DNA of 20,714 nucleotides from Candidatus Helarchaeota archaeon (GCA_013375455.1 JABXJT010000085.1:1-20714), one strand, 5' to 3'. Numbered from the stretch's first letter, positions 8,170 through 15,943 are shown. A program made the numbers and translations. Notes: generated from the sequence alone by a model not told the origin.

Positions 8170-8694
8170 ATGGTCGAAATTATTGCAGATTCTTCATTTA
8201 TAATTAATATAGCTATCCTAAATTGGCTGGATTTACTTTGTGCTATATTTAATAAAGTTTGGATTACACCTACAGTAAAAAAGGAAACTGAAAAAATCAA
8301 AAACCTCTTAAAATTGGATTGTATAACAATAATTGAACTTTCAGATGAAGAAAATGACATTGTGAACCAATATCTGAAAGAATTAGAGAAAAAATTTCCT
8401 GGCGAACATAGAGGTGAAATTGAATCTTTAGTTGTTGCAAATTTTAGGGGTATCCCACTTTTAATTTCTGATAATTTTTCTCCATGGTATATTAAATCCA
8501 AATATTCTGGAATAAAAGTTGAAATAAAAAGAGGAATCCATTTCATCTCAATGGCAATTGATGAGAAAATTATCTTGATAAAAAATAAGGAGGATTTGGA
8601 ACATCTAATACAAAAAATTCGGGGTTTTTATCCAGAAAAAGCCATTCAATCCATTAAGAAAAAAATTCAATTTAATTTTAAGAGAGGCAAATGA
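8170..8694 (+). CDS. PIN-like ribonuclease toxin (DUF3368 type)
   Basis: About 174 residues. The N-terminus MVEIIADSSFI has the first acidic residue of the PIN active site (D7). TPTVKKE follows, then GEHRGEIESLVVA (acidic residues plus the helix typical of DUF3368) and LLISDN. These proteins are Mg-dependent RNases acting as toxins. A TTG at 8161 could extend the protein by three residues; ATG 8170 gives the usual N-terminus. Neither has a near Shine-Dalgarno. The last four bases overlap the start of the next gene (ATGA), showing translational coupling with a UPF0175-like antitoxin. Toxin before antitoxin is the reverse of the commoner order. The gene is clearly more AT-rich than nurA or pyrG, which suggests acquisition by transfer. 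Confidence 0.75.
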   Translation: MVEIIADSSFIINIAILNWLDLLCAIFNKVWITPTVKKETEKIKNLLKLDCITIIELSDEENDIVNQYLKELEKKFPGEHRGEIESLVVANFRGIPLLISDNFSPWYIKSKYSGIKVEIKRGIHFISMAIDEKIILIKNKEDLEHLIQKIRGFYPEKAIQSIKKKIQFNFKRGK

Positions 8695-8951
8695 AATTGC
8701 GAAAAAAAATAGAAGAAGAACTTCACCAAGAATGGACCAAAAATTTTAAAGCGTTTGAAGATGCGGCTCGTAAAGAACGAAAAAAAAGCGTTGACTGGGA
8801 GTTAGTTAAAAAGCGATGTAATCCCAAACAAATAGAAGCTATTAAATTATTTGTCGAATTTAGGTTGTATGAAGCGGCTGCAAGCATTGCTGAAATGGAT
8901 CTTTATGATTTTATTGAATTATTAATTTCTCTTGGAATTTCAAGGGGGTAA
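8691..8951 (+). CDS. UPF0175-like antitoxin
   Basis: 86 residues. The last 40, LFVEFRLYEAAASIAEMDLY followed by DFIELLISLGI, resemble the UPF0175 core (usually ISLGRAAELAGMSLWEFLELL), a small helix-turn-helix-like fold paired with DUF3368 PIN toxins. The N-terminal half is highly charged (KKIEEELHQEW, RKERKKS) and may form the toxin-binding or RNA-binding arm; that is inference. It overlaps the PIN gene by four bases. It is AT-rich like its partner. The structured repeat copy C begins 50 bases downstream on the opposite strand. Confidence 0.65.
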   Translation: MKLRKKIEEELHQEWTKNFKAFEDAARKERKKSVDWELVKKRCNPKQIEAIKLFVEFRLYEAAASIAEMDLYDFIELLISLGISRG

Positions 8952-9001
8952 AAGCAGTTTTTTATCTTCAATGACTTCTTTTCTTTGGTTTATTTTCTCC
9001 T

Positions 9002-9145
9002 ATGGAACGAAAGTATAGTGGATTCATTCAAGTTGAAAAGGGGGAGGGGATTTCCCAGCTACCACGCACCGTTGGTAACTTGGAGGGAATAACAATATTA
9101 TAAAAAAAAGTAGATTGAATGCATCTTTCACTCTTCCACTTCCAT
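9002..9145 (-). ncRNA. Structured repeat element, copy C
   Basis: Read on the minus strand, the 5' arm is nearly identical to copy A (GTGGAAGAGTGAAAGATGCA and onward), but the outermost pairing is a different one: ATGGAA (9145-9140) with TTCCAT (9007-9002). AAG then pairs with CTT, GTG with CAC with the AAA bulge, and GATGCATTCAA with TTGAATGAATC (one mismatch). The wobble of copy A is a Watson-Crick pair here. The C-rich core is split after TTATTCCCTCC by an insert of about 32 bases that folds by itself (GTTACCA with TGGTAGC), and then resumes as CCCCTCCCCCTTTTCA. An extra hairpin at a loop position is typical of structured RNA families. The TATA-like TTTTATAAAAT (about 9153-9163) lies just upstream. 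Confidence 0.6.
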
Positions 9146-9300
9146 CTCAATTTTATAAAATGTCTTTTTCTTTTCATTATTCTATAAAATTGGTTTTAAA
9201 ATTAATTCGTACACCTTTCCGCATTGTTATTGCAGCATGATCAAATACCTAAAAAACATAAAAAAAACCTCTTTATCCACCCAACTCTTCTTAAACATGG

Positions 9301-9479
9301 ATGAAATCAAGGGATTTAAGAGGGAAAGAATTGAATTTGAAGAGGACGTTGTATAACCACGGCGAACTACCTGCCACAAAAAGTTTAGAGGTTTTGCAAC
9401 GAAATTAGAGTGGTTCGACTTAGTATTTATTTTGGTTATCGCGGGTTTCGTAATACTTATCATCGGATATTTCTTGTAA
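9301..9479 (+). pseudogene. Small single-span membrane protein, apparent frameshift
   Basis: From ATG 9301 the frame reads MKSRDLRGKELNLKR and then TLYNHGELPATKSLEVLQRN before a TAG ending at 9408. The adjacent frame continues from about 9402 with KLEWFDLVFILVIAGFVILI and ends at 9479, a classic membrane span. Adding one A to the GAAATT run near 9400-9404 would fuse them into one 59-residue protein with a charged N-terminus and one C-terminal helix. This may be a homopolymer error, a decayed gene or a programmed shift. An alternative N-terminus (ATG 9297) hits TAA at 9354. No Shine-Dalgarno is seen. The long antisense ORF here is judged to be a shadow. Confidence 0.35.
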
Positions 9480-9489
9480 GAACGGCGGA

Positions 9490-11163
9490 CTAAATGGCTT
9501 CGCGGTGCTGCTTTGCCCTATACTCCAGCGCTTTCTTGATGAAGGCACAATAAATAGGGCTCGGGCGCGTGGGGTGGGATTTGTACTCGGGGTGAAATTG
9601 CACGCCCACTATCCAATTGCCATCCTTACCATATTCAATGGTATTGATGATTTTACCAGTTTTATCATGGCCTGATATAACCAAGCCCTTTTCTTCCGCT
9701 TGCGTCGCATATTCAGGAATGATATGGTATCGATGGCGGAATCGTTCCACGATTTCCTCCTTGTCATATGCCTCAAAGAGTAAACTATCCCGTTTAATTC
9801 GAACAACGTGCCCACCAAGACGCATAGTCCCTCCCTTTTCCTTGATGGCTTTTTGCTCTGGCAGGAAATCCACCACGGGATGCGGCGTTTCTGAATCTAC
9901 TTCGGTGCTATTGGCTTTCGTCAAACCGAGCATGTCACGACAGAAGGCAATAAAAAATAATTGAGCTCCAAAACAGATCCCGAGGTAGGGAACCTTATTC
10001 TTTAGAGCATATGTCGCAGACATTATCATGCCTTCAACACCACGCATTCCGAATCCTGGGGTTAAAAGGATGCCATCAAATCCTTTTAATGTCATTGGGA
10101 TCTGGTCTGGATTTTTCTCAAATTCCTCAGTATCTAACCAGTTAATATTCACTTTCGCGCCACAATTCATCGAGGCATGTTTGAGGCTTTCATTTATGCT
10201 CACGTAGCTGTCCATTATGTCAATATACTTGCCGGGTAAAGCAATATTCACGATTTCTTTCGGATTCTTAAAACGATCTATCAATCCCTGCCAATCCTGG
10301 AAACGAGGCTCCCGCACGTTCATGTGGAGCCGTCTTATAAGAAAATCTCCTAGGCCTTGTTCTTCATATAAAAGCGGCAATTCATAAATGATTTCAATAT
10401 CAGGGCTTGAGATCACGGCTTCATAAGGGATATTACTGTATAAGCTGATTTTTTTCCTAACACCTTCCGGGAGCGGCTGCGAAGATCGACAAATTATGAT
10501 GTTTGGCTGAAGGCCTGCCGCCTGAAGGGCTTTGACGCTATGCTGGGTGGGTTTACTCTTGAATTCGCCTACAGCCTCTAGAAACGGGACGAGCGTTACA
10601 TGCACTGACGCCGTATTCTCCTCTGGCTCTTCTAAGCGGAATTGGCGAATGGCCTCCAGGAAAGGCATCGCTTCAATGTCACCAACAGTTCCCCCAATTT
10701 CAGTTATCAACACGTCCGGATTCTCCCGGCGTTCCACTTGCCGGATGCGGCTTTTAATTTCGTTCGTAATGTGGGGAATGATTTGGATGGTCTTTCCCAA
10801 ATAATGGATTCCTTCCCGTTCGCGAAGCAAGACGGTCAAATAGACTTGCCCACTAGTGATATTTGCAGAGGGATGAATGTTCATATCCAAGAATCGCTCA
10901 TAAGTTCCAAAATCTTGGTCGATCTCGGAGATGTGGTATACCTGCCCTTCAACAGGTTCAAAATCCCAGACTTCCTCACAGATAAAAACCTCCCCATGTT
11001 CTACAGGATTCAAGGTTCCGGGATCAATATTCAAATACGGGTCTATTTTTATCAACGCCACCCGAAAGTTGCGAAATTGGAATAATTTTCCAATCGAGGC
11101 GGAAGTGACCCCTTTCCCAATACCACTCATGACTCCGCCAGTGATAAAAATAAACTTAGTCAT
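9490..11163 (-). CDS. pyrG: CTP synthase
   Basis: 557 residues. It converts UTP to CTP with ATP and glutamine. The N-terminal synthetase domain has the P-loop GGVMSGIGKG (usually GGVVSSLGKG), KIDPYLNIDPGTLNP, EIGGTVGDIEAMPFLEAIRQ and KPTQHSVK. The C-terminal glutamine amidotransferase domain has nucleophile Cys in LGICFGAQ, oxyanion loop PGFGMRGVEG, and His/Glu in VQFHPEYKSHP. An unusual insert of about 13 residues, VWDFEPVEGQVYH, lies between GEVF and the EIDQDFGTYERF segment. The latter keeps the Mg-binding aspartate (D72 in E. coli numbering). This explains part of the extra length over the usual 535-545 residues. No Shine-Dalgarno is seen. TTTAAAATAA, about 34 bases upstream of the ATG, could be the TATA box. 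Confidence 0.97.
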   Translation of the reverse strand: MTKFIFITGGVMSGIGKGVTSASIGKLFQFRNFRVALIKIDPYLNIDPGTLNPVEHGEVFICEEVWDFEPVEGQVYHISEIDQDFGTYERFLDMNIHPSANITSGQVYLTVLLREREGIHYLGKTIQIIPHITNEIKSRIRQVERRENPDVLITEIGGTVGDIEAMPFLEAIRQFRLEEPEENTASVHVTLVPFLEAVGEFKSKPTQHSVKALQAAGLQPNIIICRSSQPLPEGVRKKISLYSNIPYEAVISSPDIEIIYELPLLYEEQGLGDFLIRRLHMNVREPRFQDWQGLIDRFKNPKEIVNIALPGKYIDIMDSYVSINESLKHASMNCGAKVNINWLDTEEFEKNPDQIPMTLKGFDGILLTPGFGMRGVEGMIMSATYALKNKVPYLGICFGAQLFFIAFCRDMLGLTKANSTEVDSETPHPVVDFLPEQKAIKEKGGTMRLGGHVVRIKRDSLLFEAYDKEEIVERFRHRYHIIPEYATQAEEKGLVISGHDKTGKIINTIEYGKDGNWIVGVQFHPEYKSHPTRPSPIYCAFIKKALEYRAKQHREAI

Positions 11164-11365
11164 GAAAAACCCAGCACTTAATAATATCTATTATTTTAAA
11201 TTATGACTTATAATATTATTGATGCTTTGTTACAGAAACCGTATTATTTCTTAATCTCTCTTAAAAAAGCGACTTAAAAGTTGGTTTGAAAGAGGAATAT
11301 AGTTTGATCCTAAATTAATTTTTGAAATCATACTTTTATTTCTGGTTCTTAAAAATTGAGTAGAA

Positions 11366-11932
11366 TTACTCCTCCCAAAGGTATATTCCTTTCTGGTTAT
11401 AGGGAATATTTACTGAAAAACTACTAAAATCTTTTCGGTGTTTTTGGATTAAGTGTGCGAGAAAATCAATGAAACATTCTACACATAAGGATTCATTTAA
11501 TTCAAGATAGTCTTCCTTTTTTATTAGAGGAGGTGCTACCGTATTTTCAATCACTTGGATATCCATTAACAACACTTTGGTTTCATTTATTTGACACCTT
11601 TTACATTTTACATCCATTGAATCAAGCAATTGAGAGATTTGATTAAGTTTTTCTTCAGAATAATGTGCAGGATGGAACCGTAACCTATCCATACTTAGGT
11701 AGATATAATCACTAAAATATATCATTTCTTTAAAAAAGATAAATCGACCTTGAAATTGGTCAATTATCTCTTTATACGCCTCTAAGAAATGAGGGCGACA
11801 GTAATATTGCATTTTTCCTTCGTTCCATAGTTCTTTCCGTTCCTGTTTTTTCGGTTTAGGACCCCAGTGCGAATGATAATCATATAACCCATAAGGCGCC
11901 GCTTCGAGACAAATAATACATTTTTTTCCCAC
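11366..11932 (-). CDS. Cys-rich (zinc-ribbon-like) protein of unknown function
   Basis: 188 residues. The N-terminus MGKKCIICLEAAPYGLYDYH, with YYCRPHF about 40 residues later, could make one zinc site (C5, C8, then Cys-x-x-His). A second pair is CKRC (about residue 110) with CVEC (about 150). Between them is a basic and aromatic region rich in Tyr and Phe. I do not recognise the family; a treble-clef or ribbon-type zinc protein is plausible. The start codon is GTG at 11932 with GAGGG six bases before it. No in-frame ATG lies upstream before a TAA. The omegaRNA-like element ends only about 20 bases before this start, so the gene's Shine-Dalgarno and start codon occupy the position of its guide. 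Confidence 0.6.
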   Translation of the reverse strand: MGKKCIICLEAAPYGLYDYHSHWGPKPKKQERKELWNEGKMQYYCRPHFLEAYKEIIDQFQGRFIFFKEMIYFSDYIYLSMDRLRFHPAHYSEEKLNQISQLLDSMDVKCKRCQINETKVLLMDIQVIENTVAPPLIKKEDYLELNESLCVECFIDFLAHLIQKHRKDFSSFSVNIPYNQKGIYLWEE

Positions 11933-11952
11933 AATTAACCCTCTTTATAGTT

Positions 11953-12094
11953 TTGAACTACCACTGCCTAAAGGCAGGTGGATTCCTCCTTCCTTGACCA
12001 CTGCCCGCTAATGCAGGTCTTACACGATCTCCAGATGCGTGACTTCCCGTGGTTCCCACGGTAGAATCATTTCACAAATGATGATCATACTTTT
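11953..12094 (-). ncRNA. omegaRNA (reRNA)-like scaffold, copy 1
   Basis: On the minus strand, CCGTGG pairs with CCACGG around a GAA loop (12061-12047). CCTGC pairs with GCGGG around ATTA with one wobble. Next to the 3' end, CTGCC pairs with GGCAG around TTTA, followed by TGGTAGTTCAA. These are the usual parts of a TnpB guide-RNA scaffold. The guide would begin at 11952 (AACTATAAAGAGGGTTAATT), which contains the Shine-Dalgarno of the downstream gene. The conserved TTATATAGG about 15 bases further upstream may be its promoter. Whether it is transcribed is unknown. Confidence 0.55.
12020..12064 (-). pseudogene. TnpB C-terminal tail, remnant 1
   Basis: Minus-strand codons 12064 to 12020 read LPWEPREVTHLEIV and stop. 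This matches the familiar PWEPREVTP tail of archaeal TnpB proteins. Nothing else of TnpB (RuvC or zinc-finger motifs) is present upstream. Confidence 0.65.
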
Positions 12095-12138
12095 ATCCAT
12101 TATCCTATATAACATTGAGAGATACCTGAAAGTATTAT

Positions 12139-12400
12139 AAGTATCAAAACTGAAAGATTCTATATTACTAATCCATCCACTCCCTAAAAGAAGTGGCTTT
12201 CAATCAAGGTAAATTGATTTTAATGTCTTATACGACAATATAAGAATATTTTTGAAAAGTAATTATTCAGCAAAATAATATCCTTACCCAGAAGTTCTCC
12301 TACAAATTGCGCGAAACACATAACCTTTTGAATCATTATTGATTTATAATAATTTGAAGCATGATTTATTGAATTAAAAGAAATTGAGAGAAGGAGTTTA
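12139..12400 (+). promoter_or_regulatory. Spacer and promoter of the PH-repeat membrane protein
   Basis: No gene is seen. The TATA-like GATTTATAAT (12341-12350) and the Shine-Dalgarno GAAGGAG, ending about four bases before the ATG at 12401, define a leader of about 30 nt. Confidence 0.4.
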
Positions 12401-14401
12401 ATGGAGGAAATTCCAAAAAACGATATAATATCAAAGCCTGAGAAAAGTCCTCTAGATATACTTGAAAGAAAATTTGTTCATGCTTGTTTTTTCTCCTGGT
12501 TAATAAGTATAATTTCAATCATTATTGTTGAAATGTTAGCTGCTTTTATAAACGGATGGATTTTACTCGGTCTTTATGTTGTTTTAGCCGTCAGTTGCTT
12601 CTTGATATATTTCTTCGGTTATAATAAATTTAAAATTTCCCGAGATGAGGAACTTGATGCCAATGCTAATATTTTCTCGAGTCCTCCAAATAAAATTTTC
12701 CAAGATATGCAAATTGATGGTGAAGCTGGCGAAAAAATACTGTGGACTGGAAAACAGCCAACATCAGTGCGGGCAAAAGTTTTTTCCTTTCATTATCTAT
12801 TTCTTTGGATAACCACCTTCATTCCGTTAATCATAGGGCACACGATTTCTATCTTTTTCAAGGAATTTAATATAAAATCTATAATTTTTTACTCTTTTTT
12901 TATGGTCATTATTCTTTATTTAGCACAAGCAGCTTATCATAGATGGAGTGCGTTGAAAGATATCTATGCGATTACGAGTAGAAAAATCAGGTGGGAGCGC
13001 TTAGAAGAATGGGCGGAGATGGGGTTCAAAGAAATAACTCGATTTGAGGTTAAAAAGACTTTTTTTGATAGTAAAGAACTGAATACTGGCTCAATTTATT
13101 TCTACGATGATCTTCATAAAAAATCTCAAATGGAATTTAATCACATTGCGCAGGTCGATGAAATTGCGGATTTATTGACTAAAAATCTCCCAAAATTGGA
13201 TGATGAAGATAAGAAAAAGGTGAGCTTCATTCAATCAGAATCAGCCGATGAATCCATACCAGACAATATCATAAAACGCTTCTCTCCAACTGAAAATCTT
13301 ATATTCAAAGTAAGGAACCGGTCTCAAGAGCGAATAGATAAAATCTATAGATTTCTATTTATTGGAATTGGGATTTTTTATGCAATTTATATCCCGGTTT
13401 TCATCATATTCCTTGAATATATTAATATTTTGAGTTTCTTGGGTATTCTTATTCCAGGTTGTGTCGCATTGGTGGCATTCTTAGGAAAGACTCCGATGTC
13501 TCAAAGAGATCTGTCTATTTATGTCACTGATAGAAGAATCTATCTTCATATAAAAAGGATGAAATTTGAATACGTGAAGGAAATCGCATTCTCAAATTTA
13601 AGAGCGTTGAATTATCAAAGAGGTAAAACGCTAAATGGACGAGTAGTGAATGGCAATCTTAATTTTATAACGGGTAAGAGAAGAAAAGAGGAAGAACTCA
13701 TTGATTACATCCCAGAGGTTACGTATTGTCGAAAAATCATTGAATCAGCACTATATAATTATGGCAAGATCGAAAATCGTTGGGAATCCATTAAAAAGAA
13801 AATGAAACTTCAATTTCCAGCTAAATTCAAGGTATCCCAGGAAGGATTAAAATTTATGTCTGAAAGATATAGGCAAACAACACGTTATATCGTGCTTGAC
13901 ATCCTGATAACATTAGGAATTGCTTATATTTTCTATATAATCCTCCCGTCGCTTGCAAATTATCCAACAACGAAATTAATGGTTCAAATAATGATTATCG
14001 TCTTGGCTTCTATATTTGGGAGCATTGCGATCCTATGGTGGCTTGTTGAGAAATACAAAATGCGTAAAAGAACTTCATTAATAAAAGAAGAAAGTCAATT
14101 GACTTTATATCCACATCAAATCATTTTTTCTGGTAAAAAAACCCAAATTACGGTCCCTCTAACAGAAGATATCTCCGTCGATGTTCTTAAAATCAAGAAA
14201 CCCCTTGACGATTTTGAAAAATGGAACATCTATGATGGGATTAAAATTCATTCTTCAACAGATTCCTTTATTTTTGGCCCTCTTGATAATTTTTGGGATA
14301 TCTACGAAGCAATTTTCTGCTATATCATCGCATGGAAGGGTGAACAAGGCTTTCTATTTTCGAAAGAAGATTTTGACGTGGATTTATTTTCTGAAGTTTA
14401 A
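12401..14401 (+). CDS. Large membrane protein with repeated bacterial-PH-like modules
   Basis: 666 residues. A module recurs: a short GEKILWTGKQP-like entry, a pair of membrane helices, then a beta-rich segment such as YAITSRKIRW and VTDRRIYL. This pattern fits bacterial PH (bPH2, YdbS/YdbT type) domains. Module 1 spans about 105-270, module 2 about 290-450, and a divergent module 3 about 475-640 (SQLTLYPHQIIFSGKKTQIT). An extra helix pair lies at about 28-72. The total is about eight membrane spans. Such proteins are thought to sit in the membrane with soluble beta domains in the cytoplasm. No function is known and none can be inferred here. The start has a good Shine-Dalgarno. The stop overlaps the 3' end of the convergent DUF89 gene by four bases. 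Confidence 0.7.
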   Translation: MEEIPKNDIISKPEKSPLDILERKFVHACFFSWLISIISIIIVEMLAAFINGWILLGLYVVLAVSCFLIYFFGYNKFKISRDEELDANANIFSSPPNKIFQDMQIDGEAGEKILWTGKQPTSVRAKVFSFHYLFLWITTFIPLIIGHTISIFFKEFNIKSIIFYSFFMVIILYLAQAAYHRWSALKDIYAITSRKIRWERLEEWAEMGFKEITRFEVKKTFFDSKELNTGSIYFYDDLHKKSQMEFNHIAQVDEIADLLTKNLPKLDDEDKKKVSFIQSESADESIPDNIIKRFSPTENLIFKVRNRSQERIDKIYRFLFIGIGIFYAIYIPVFIIFLEYINILSFLGILIPGCVALVAFLGKTPMSQRDLSIYVTDRRIYLHIKRMKFEYVKEIAFSNLRALNYQRGKTLNGRVVNGNLNFITGKRRKEEELIDYIPEVTYCRKIIESALYNYGKIENRWESIKKKMKLQFPAKFKVSQEGLKFMSERYRQTTRYIVLDILITLGIAYIFYIILPSLANYPTTKLMVQIMIIVLASIFGSIAILWWLVEKYKMRKRTSLIKEESQLTLYPHQIIFSGKKTQITVPLTEDISVDVLKIKKPLDDFEKWNIYDGIKIHSSTDSFIFGPLDNFWDIYEAIFCYIIAWKGEQGFLFSKEDFDVDLFSEV

Positions 14402-15321
14402 GCTCTTTTTGATATTACGACGTTTTTTCCTACAGTTTGTCCTAAAAATTGCGCGATCGATGAACACTTAGTGCGGAAAATGAAATAGATTGGTTTATTT
14501 GTAAGTTTTTGCTGATAATAATAAAGCGTTTCAAAGTTGCTTTGCCCTTTTGCAATAATAATATCCGCAGATTGTAGGTAATCTAGAAATTCTGGAGAGC
14601 TTTCAGACATTGATACCCCTAAAGCATCTGTTCCAGTTGTTATTATTTTAGTAGTGGCCTCATCAAAAATGGGATCATTAACATCACCCATGGTGGCATC
14701 GTTTGCAATGGGACCTCCCTTTACAACAAGGATGACTTTTATACCTTGGCTCTTCAGTTGTTTTAATAAAAATAAATCAAAATACACTTCCCCTGCATTA
14801 TCGGCGATGTAAATAATTTCTTTAGAATTTTGTAGCGAATTGAATAAGTGATCTGAATGGTCGATGGCAAATCCTTCTTCAATAATCTGATGATAAATTT
14901 TTTCTAAAAAATCCGCATCTAAATTAACTGAGTGCCCTGCTGTTCCAAAATCAATCAGATTACCGGCAATTGCAGCGGCAAGCGCCCTTTGAAAGCATGC
15001 TAGAGGCGTTGTTGCTGCCTTTACATGTTCTTGAATTCTAGTGATAGTTTCTTTAGCCAGTTTATTGCTCTGTATTTTAATATCTTTAAAGGGATCAACA
15101 TTATTAGTTAATTTTTGAATCATTCGATAAATTTTATTCGCGGTATCAGTTGGTGGGCCTGTGATTGAAAAATCTTTTAAAATCTTATAGGTTTCTCTCA
15201 TGCCAGTTATTTGCAATTGCGGATCTTCTGTCGATTTTTGTAAAATTTCGAAGGCAATCGTGGCTAGACAAATGAGACATTTCGGAGCTGTCCAAACCTT
15301 TTGACTCTCTAAGCCTTTCAA
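14398..15321 (-). CDS. DUF89 / ARMT1-like metal-dependent phosphatase
   Basis: 307 residues of the archaeal DUF89 branch (AF1104-like). N-terminal CLIC (C15, C18) follows the usual Cys pair. The metal site is formed by YIADNAGEVYFD (D174, N175), VVKGGPIANDAT (about 199-210) and KGQSNFE (about 264-270); AGNLIDFG (119-126) also matches. Related proteins hydrolyse phosphate esters of damaged or reactive sugar metabolites with Co, Ni or Mn, so a house-cleaning phosphatase is the likely role; that is inference from the family. It is a soluble protein with an ATG start. It converges with the PH-repeat gene and overlaps it by four bases. A divergent HD gene begins 124 bases from its start, with a shared AT-rich promoter region between them. 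Confidence 0.85.
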   Translation of the reverse strand: MKGLESQKVWTAPKCLICLATIAFEILQKSTEDPQLQITGMRETYKILKDFSITGPPTDTANKIYRMIQKLTNNVDPFKDIKIQSNKLAKETITRIQEHVKAATTPLACFQRALAAAIAGNLIDFGTAGHSVNLDADFLEKIYHQIIEEGFAIDHSDHLFNSLQNSKEIIYIADNAGEVYFDLFLLKQLKSQGIKVILVVKGGPIANDATMGDVNDPIFDEATTKIITTGTDALGVSMSESSPEFLDYLQSADIIIAKGQSNFETLYYYQQKLTNKPIYFIFRTKCSSIAQFLGQTVGKNVVISKRA

Positions 15322-15445
15322 GGAAATCTACCAGTTAATGTGGTCTAGTTGTATTATAACGATATTGCTCAATATTACATTATTTAAGTTTAGAAAAAGT
15401 TATGTGTCGTAGTTTATTAGATTTTATGAGATGGAGAATTGATTT

Positions 15446-15937
15446 GTGAATCGAATGAAGAAAGCAGAAGCTCTAACTCTATTAGAGGAACTGGGTCTGC
15501 CTGAACACATCATCCAACATTCCATAGCCGTGTCAGAGAAAGCAATGGAGATTGCAAAACAGATTCAGGCAGCTGGGCATCCTATAGATTTAGAAACAGT
15601 AGAAATAGGCGCATTATTACATGATATTGGTCGTATTAAGGAAAGAGGTATACCTCATGCAGCTGCGGGAGGCAGAATCCTACGAGAACACGGACTTCCT
15701 GAGGTTATAGCACGAATTGCAGAAACCCATTCCCTAAATGCTTTTCATCCTGGCAGTATCGAAGAAAAAATCGTTTGTTATGCTGATAAAATAATCAAGG
15801 GCACGCAAGAAATGTCTGTCGACGACCGATTTGATATATGGATGAGACGTTATGGAAAAAGCCAGTTATTAATATCTGCAAAAGCAAACGTGCTTAAAAT
15901 TGAAAAAGAGCTGTCTGAGCTTTTAACCGATGGATAA
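15446..15937 (+). CDS. HD-domain hydrolase (TIGR00295 type)
   Basis: 163 residues. HD-domain metal ligands are visible: H25 (HSIAVSEKA), H59-D60 (LLHDIGRIK), H71, H95 (AETHS) and D114 (YADKI). The short single-domain form matches a conserved archaeal family of uncharacterised HD proteins, probably metal-dependent phosphohydrolases acting on nucleotides or related phosphates. The start is GTG at 15446, with GGAG at 15433-15436 at good spacing; ATG 15455 is too far from it. The next gene, UPF0489, begins 18 bases after the stop, so the two are probably co-transcribed. Confidence 0.85.
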   Translation: MNRMKKAEALTLLEELGLPEHIIQHSIAVSEKAMEIAKQIQAAGHPIDLETVEIGALLHDIGRIKERGIPHAAAGGRILREHGLPEVIARIAETHSLNAFHPGSIEEKIVCYADKIIKGTQEMSVDDRFDIWMRRYGKSQLLISAKANVLKIEKELSELLTDG

Positions 15938-15943
15938 GAGAAT

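Larger units (their letters stand above)
11953..12138 (-). mobile_element. IS200/IS605-type remnant with omegaRNA-like right end, copy 1
   Basis: This is a partner of the element at 18261-18447. Homology runs from ATAATACT (12138) to TTCAA (11953). Over the inner 143 bases I count about 13 differences. It retains the last TnpB codons and the 3' hairpins but no transposase and no TnpB nuclease domain, so it is non-autonomous or relic (PATE/MITE-like). The left boundary is uncertain. Confidence 0.7.

Noticed and set aside
8139..8546. 135-codon ORF on the minus strand over the PIN gene
   Set aside because: Ile/Ser-rich shadow of an AT-rich gene; the + strand has clear PIN motifs.
9227..9463. 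78-codon ORF on the minus strand
   Set aside because: Its Ser/Ile/Leu-rich sequence is the antisense of the better-looking small membrane protein on the + strand; no start signal.
10642..11085. 147-codon + strand ORF inside CTP synthase
   Set aside because: Antisense to a highly conserved domain of pyrG; no start signal.
12000..12070. Possible tRNA-like fold from several short GC hairpins
   Set aside because: No T-loop GTTCRA with an acceptor stem at tRNA spacing; the hairpins are explained by the omegaRNA-like scaffold.
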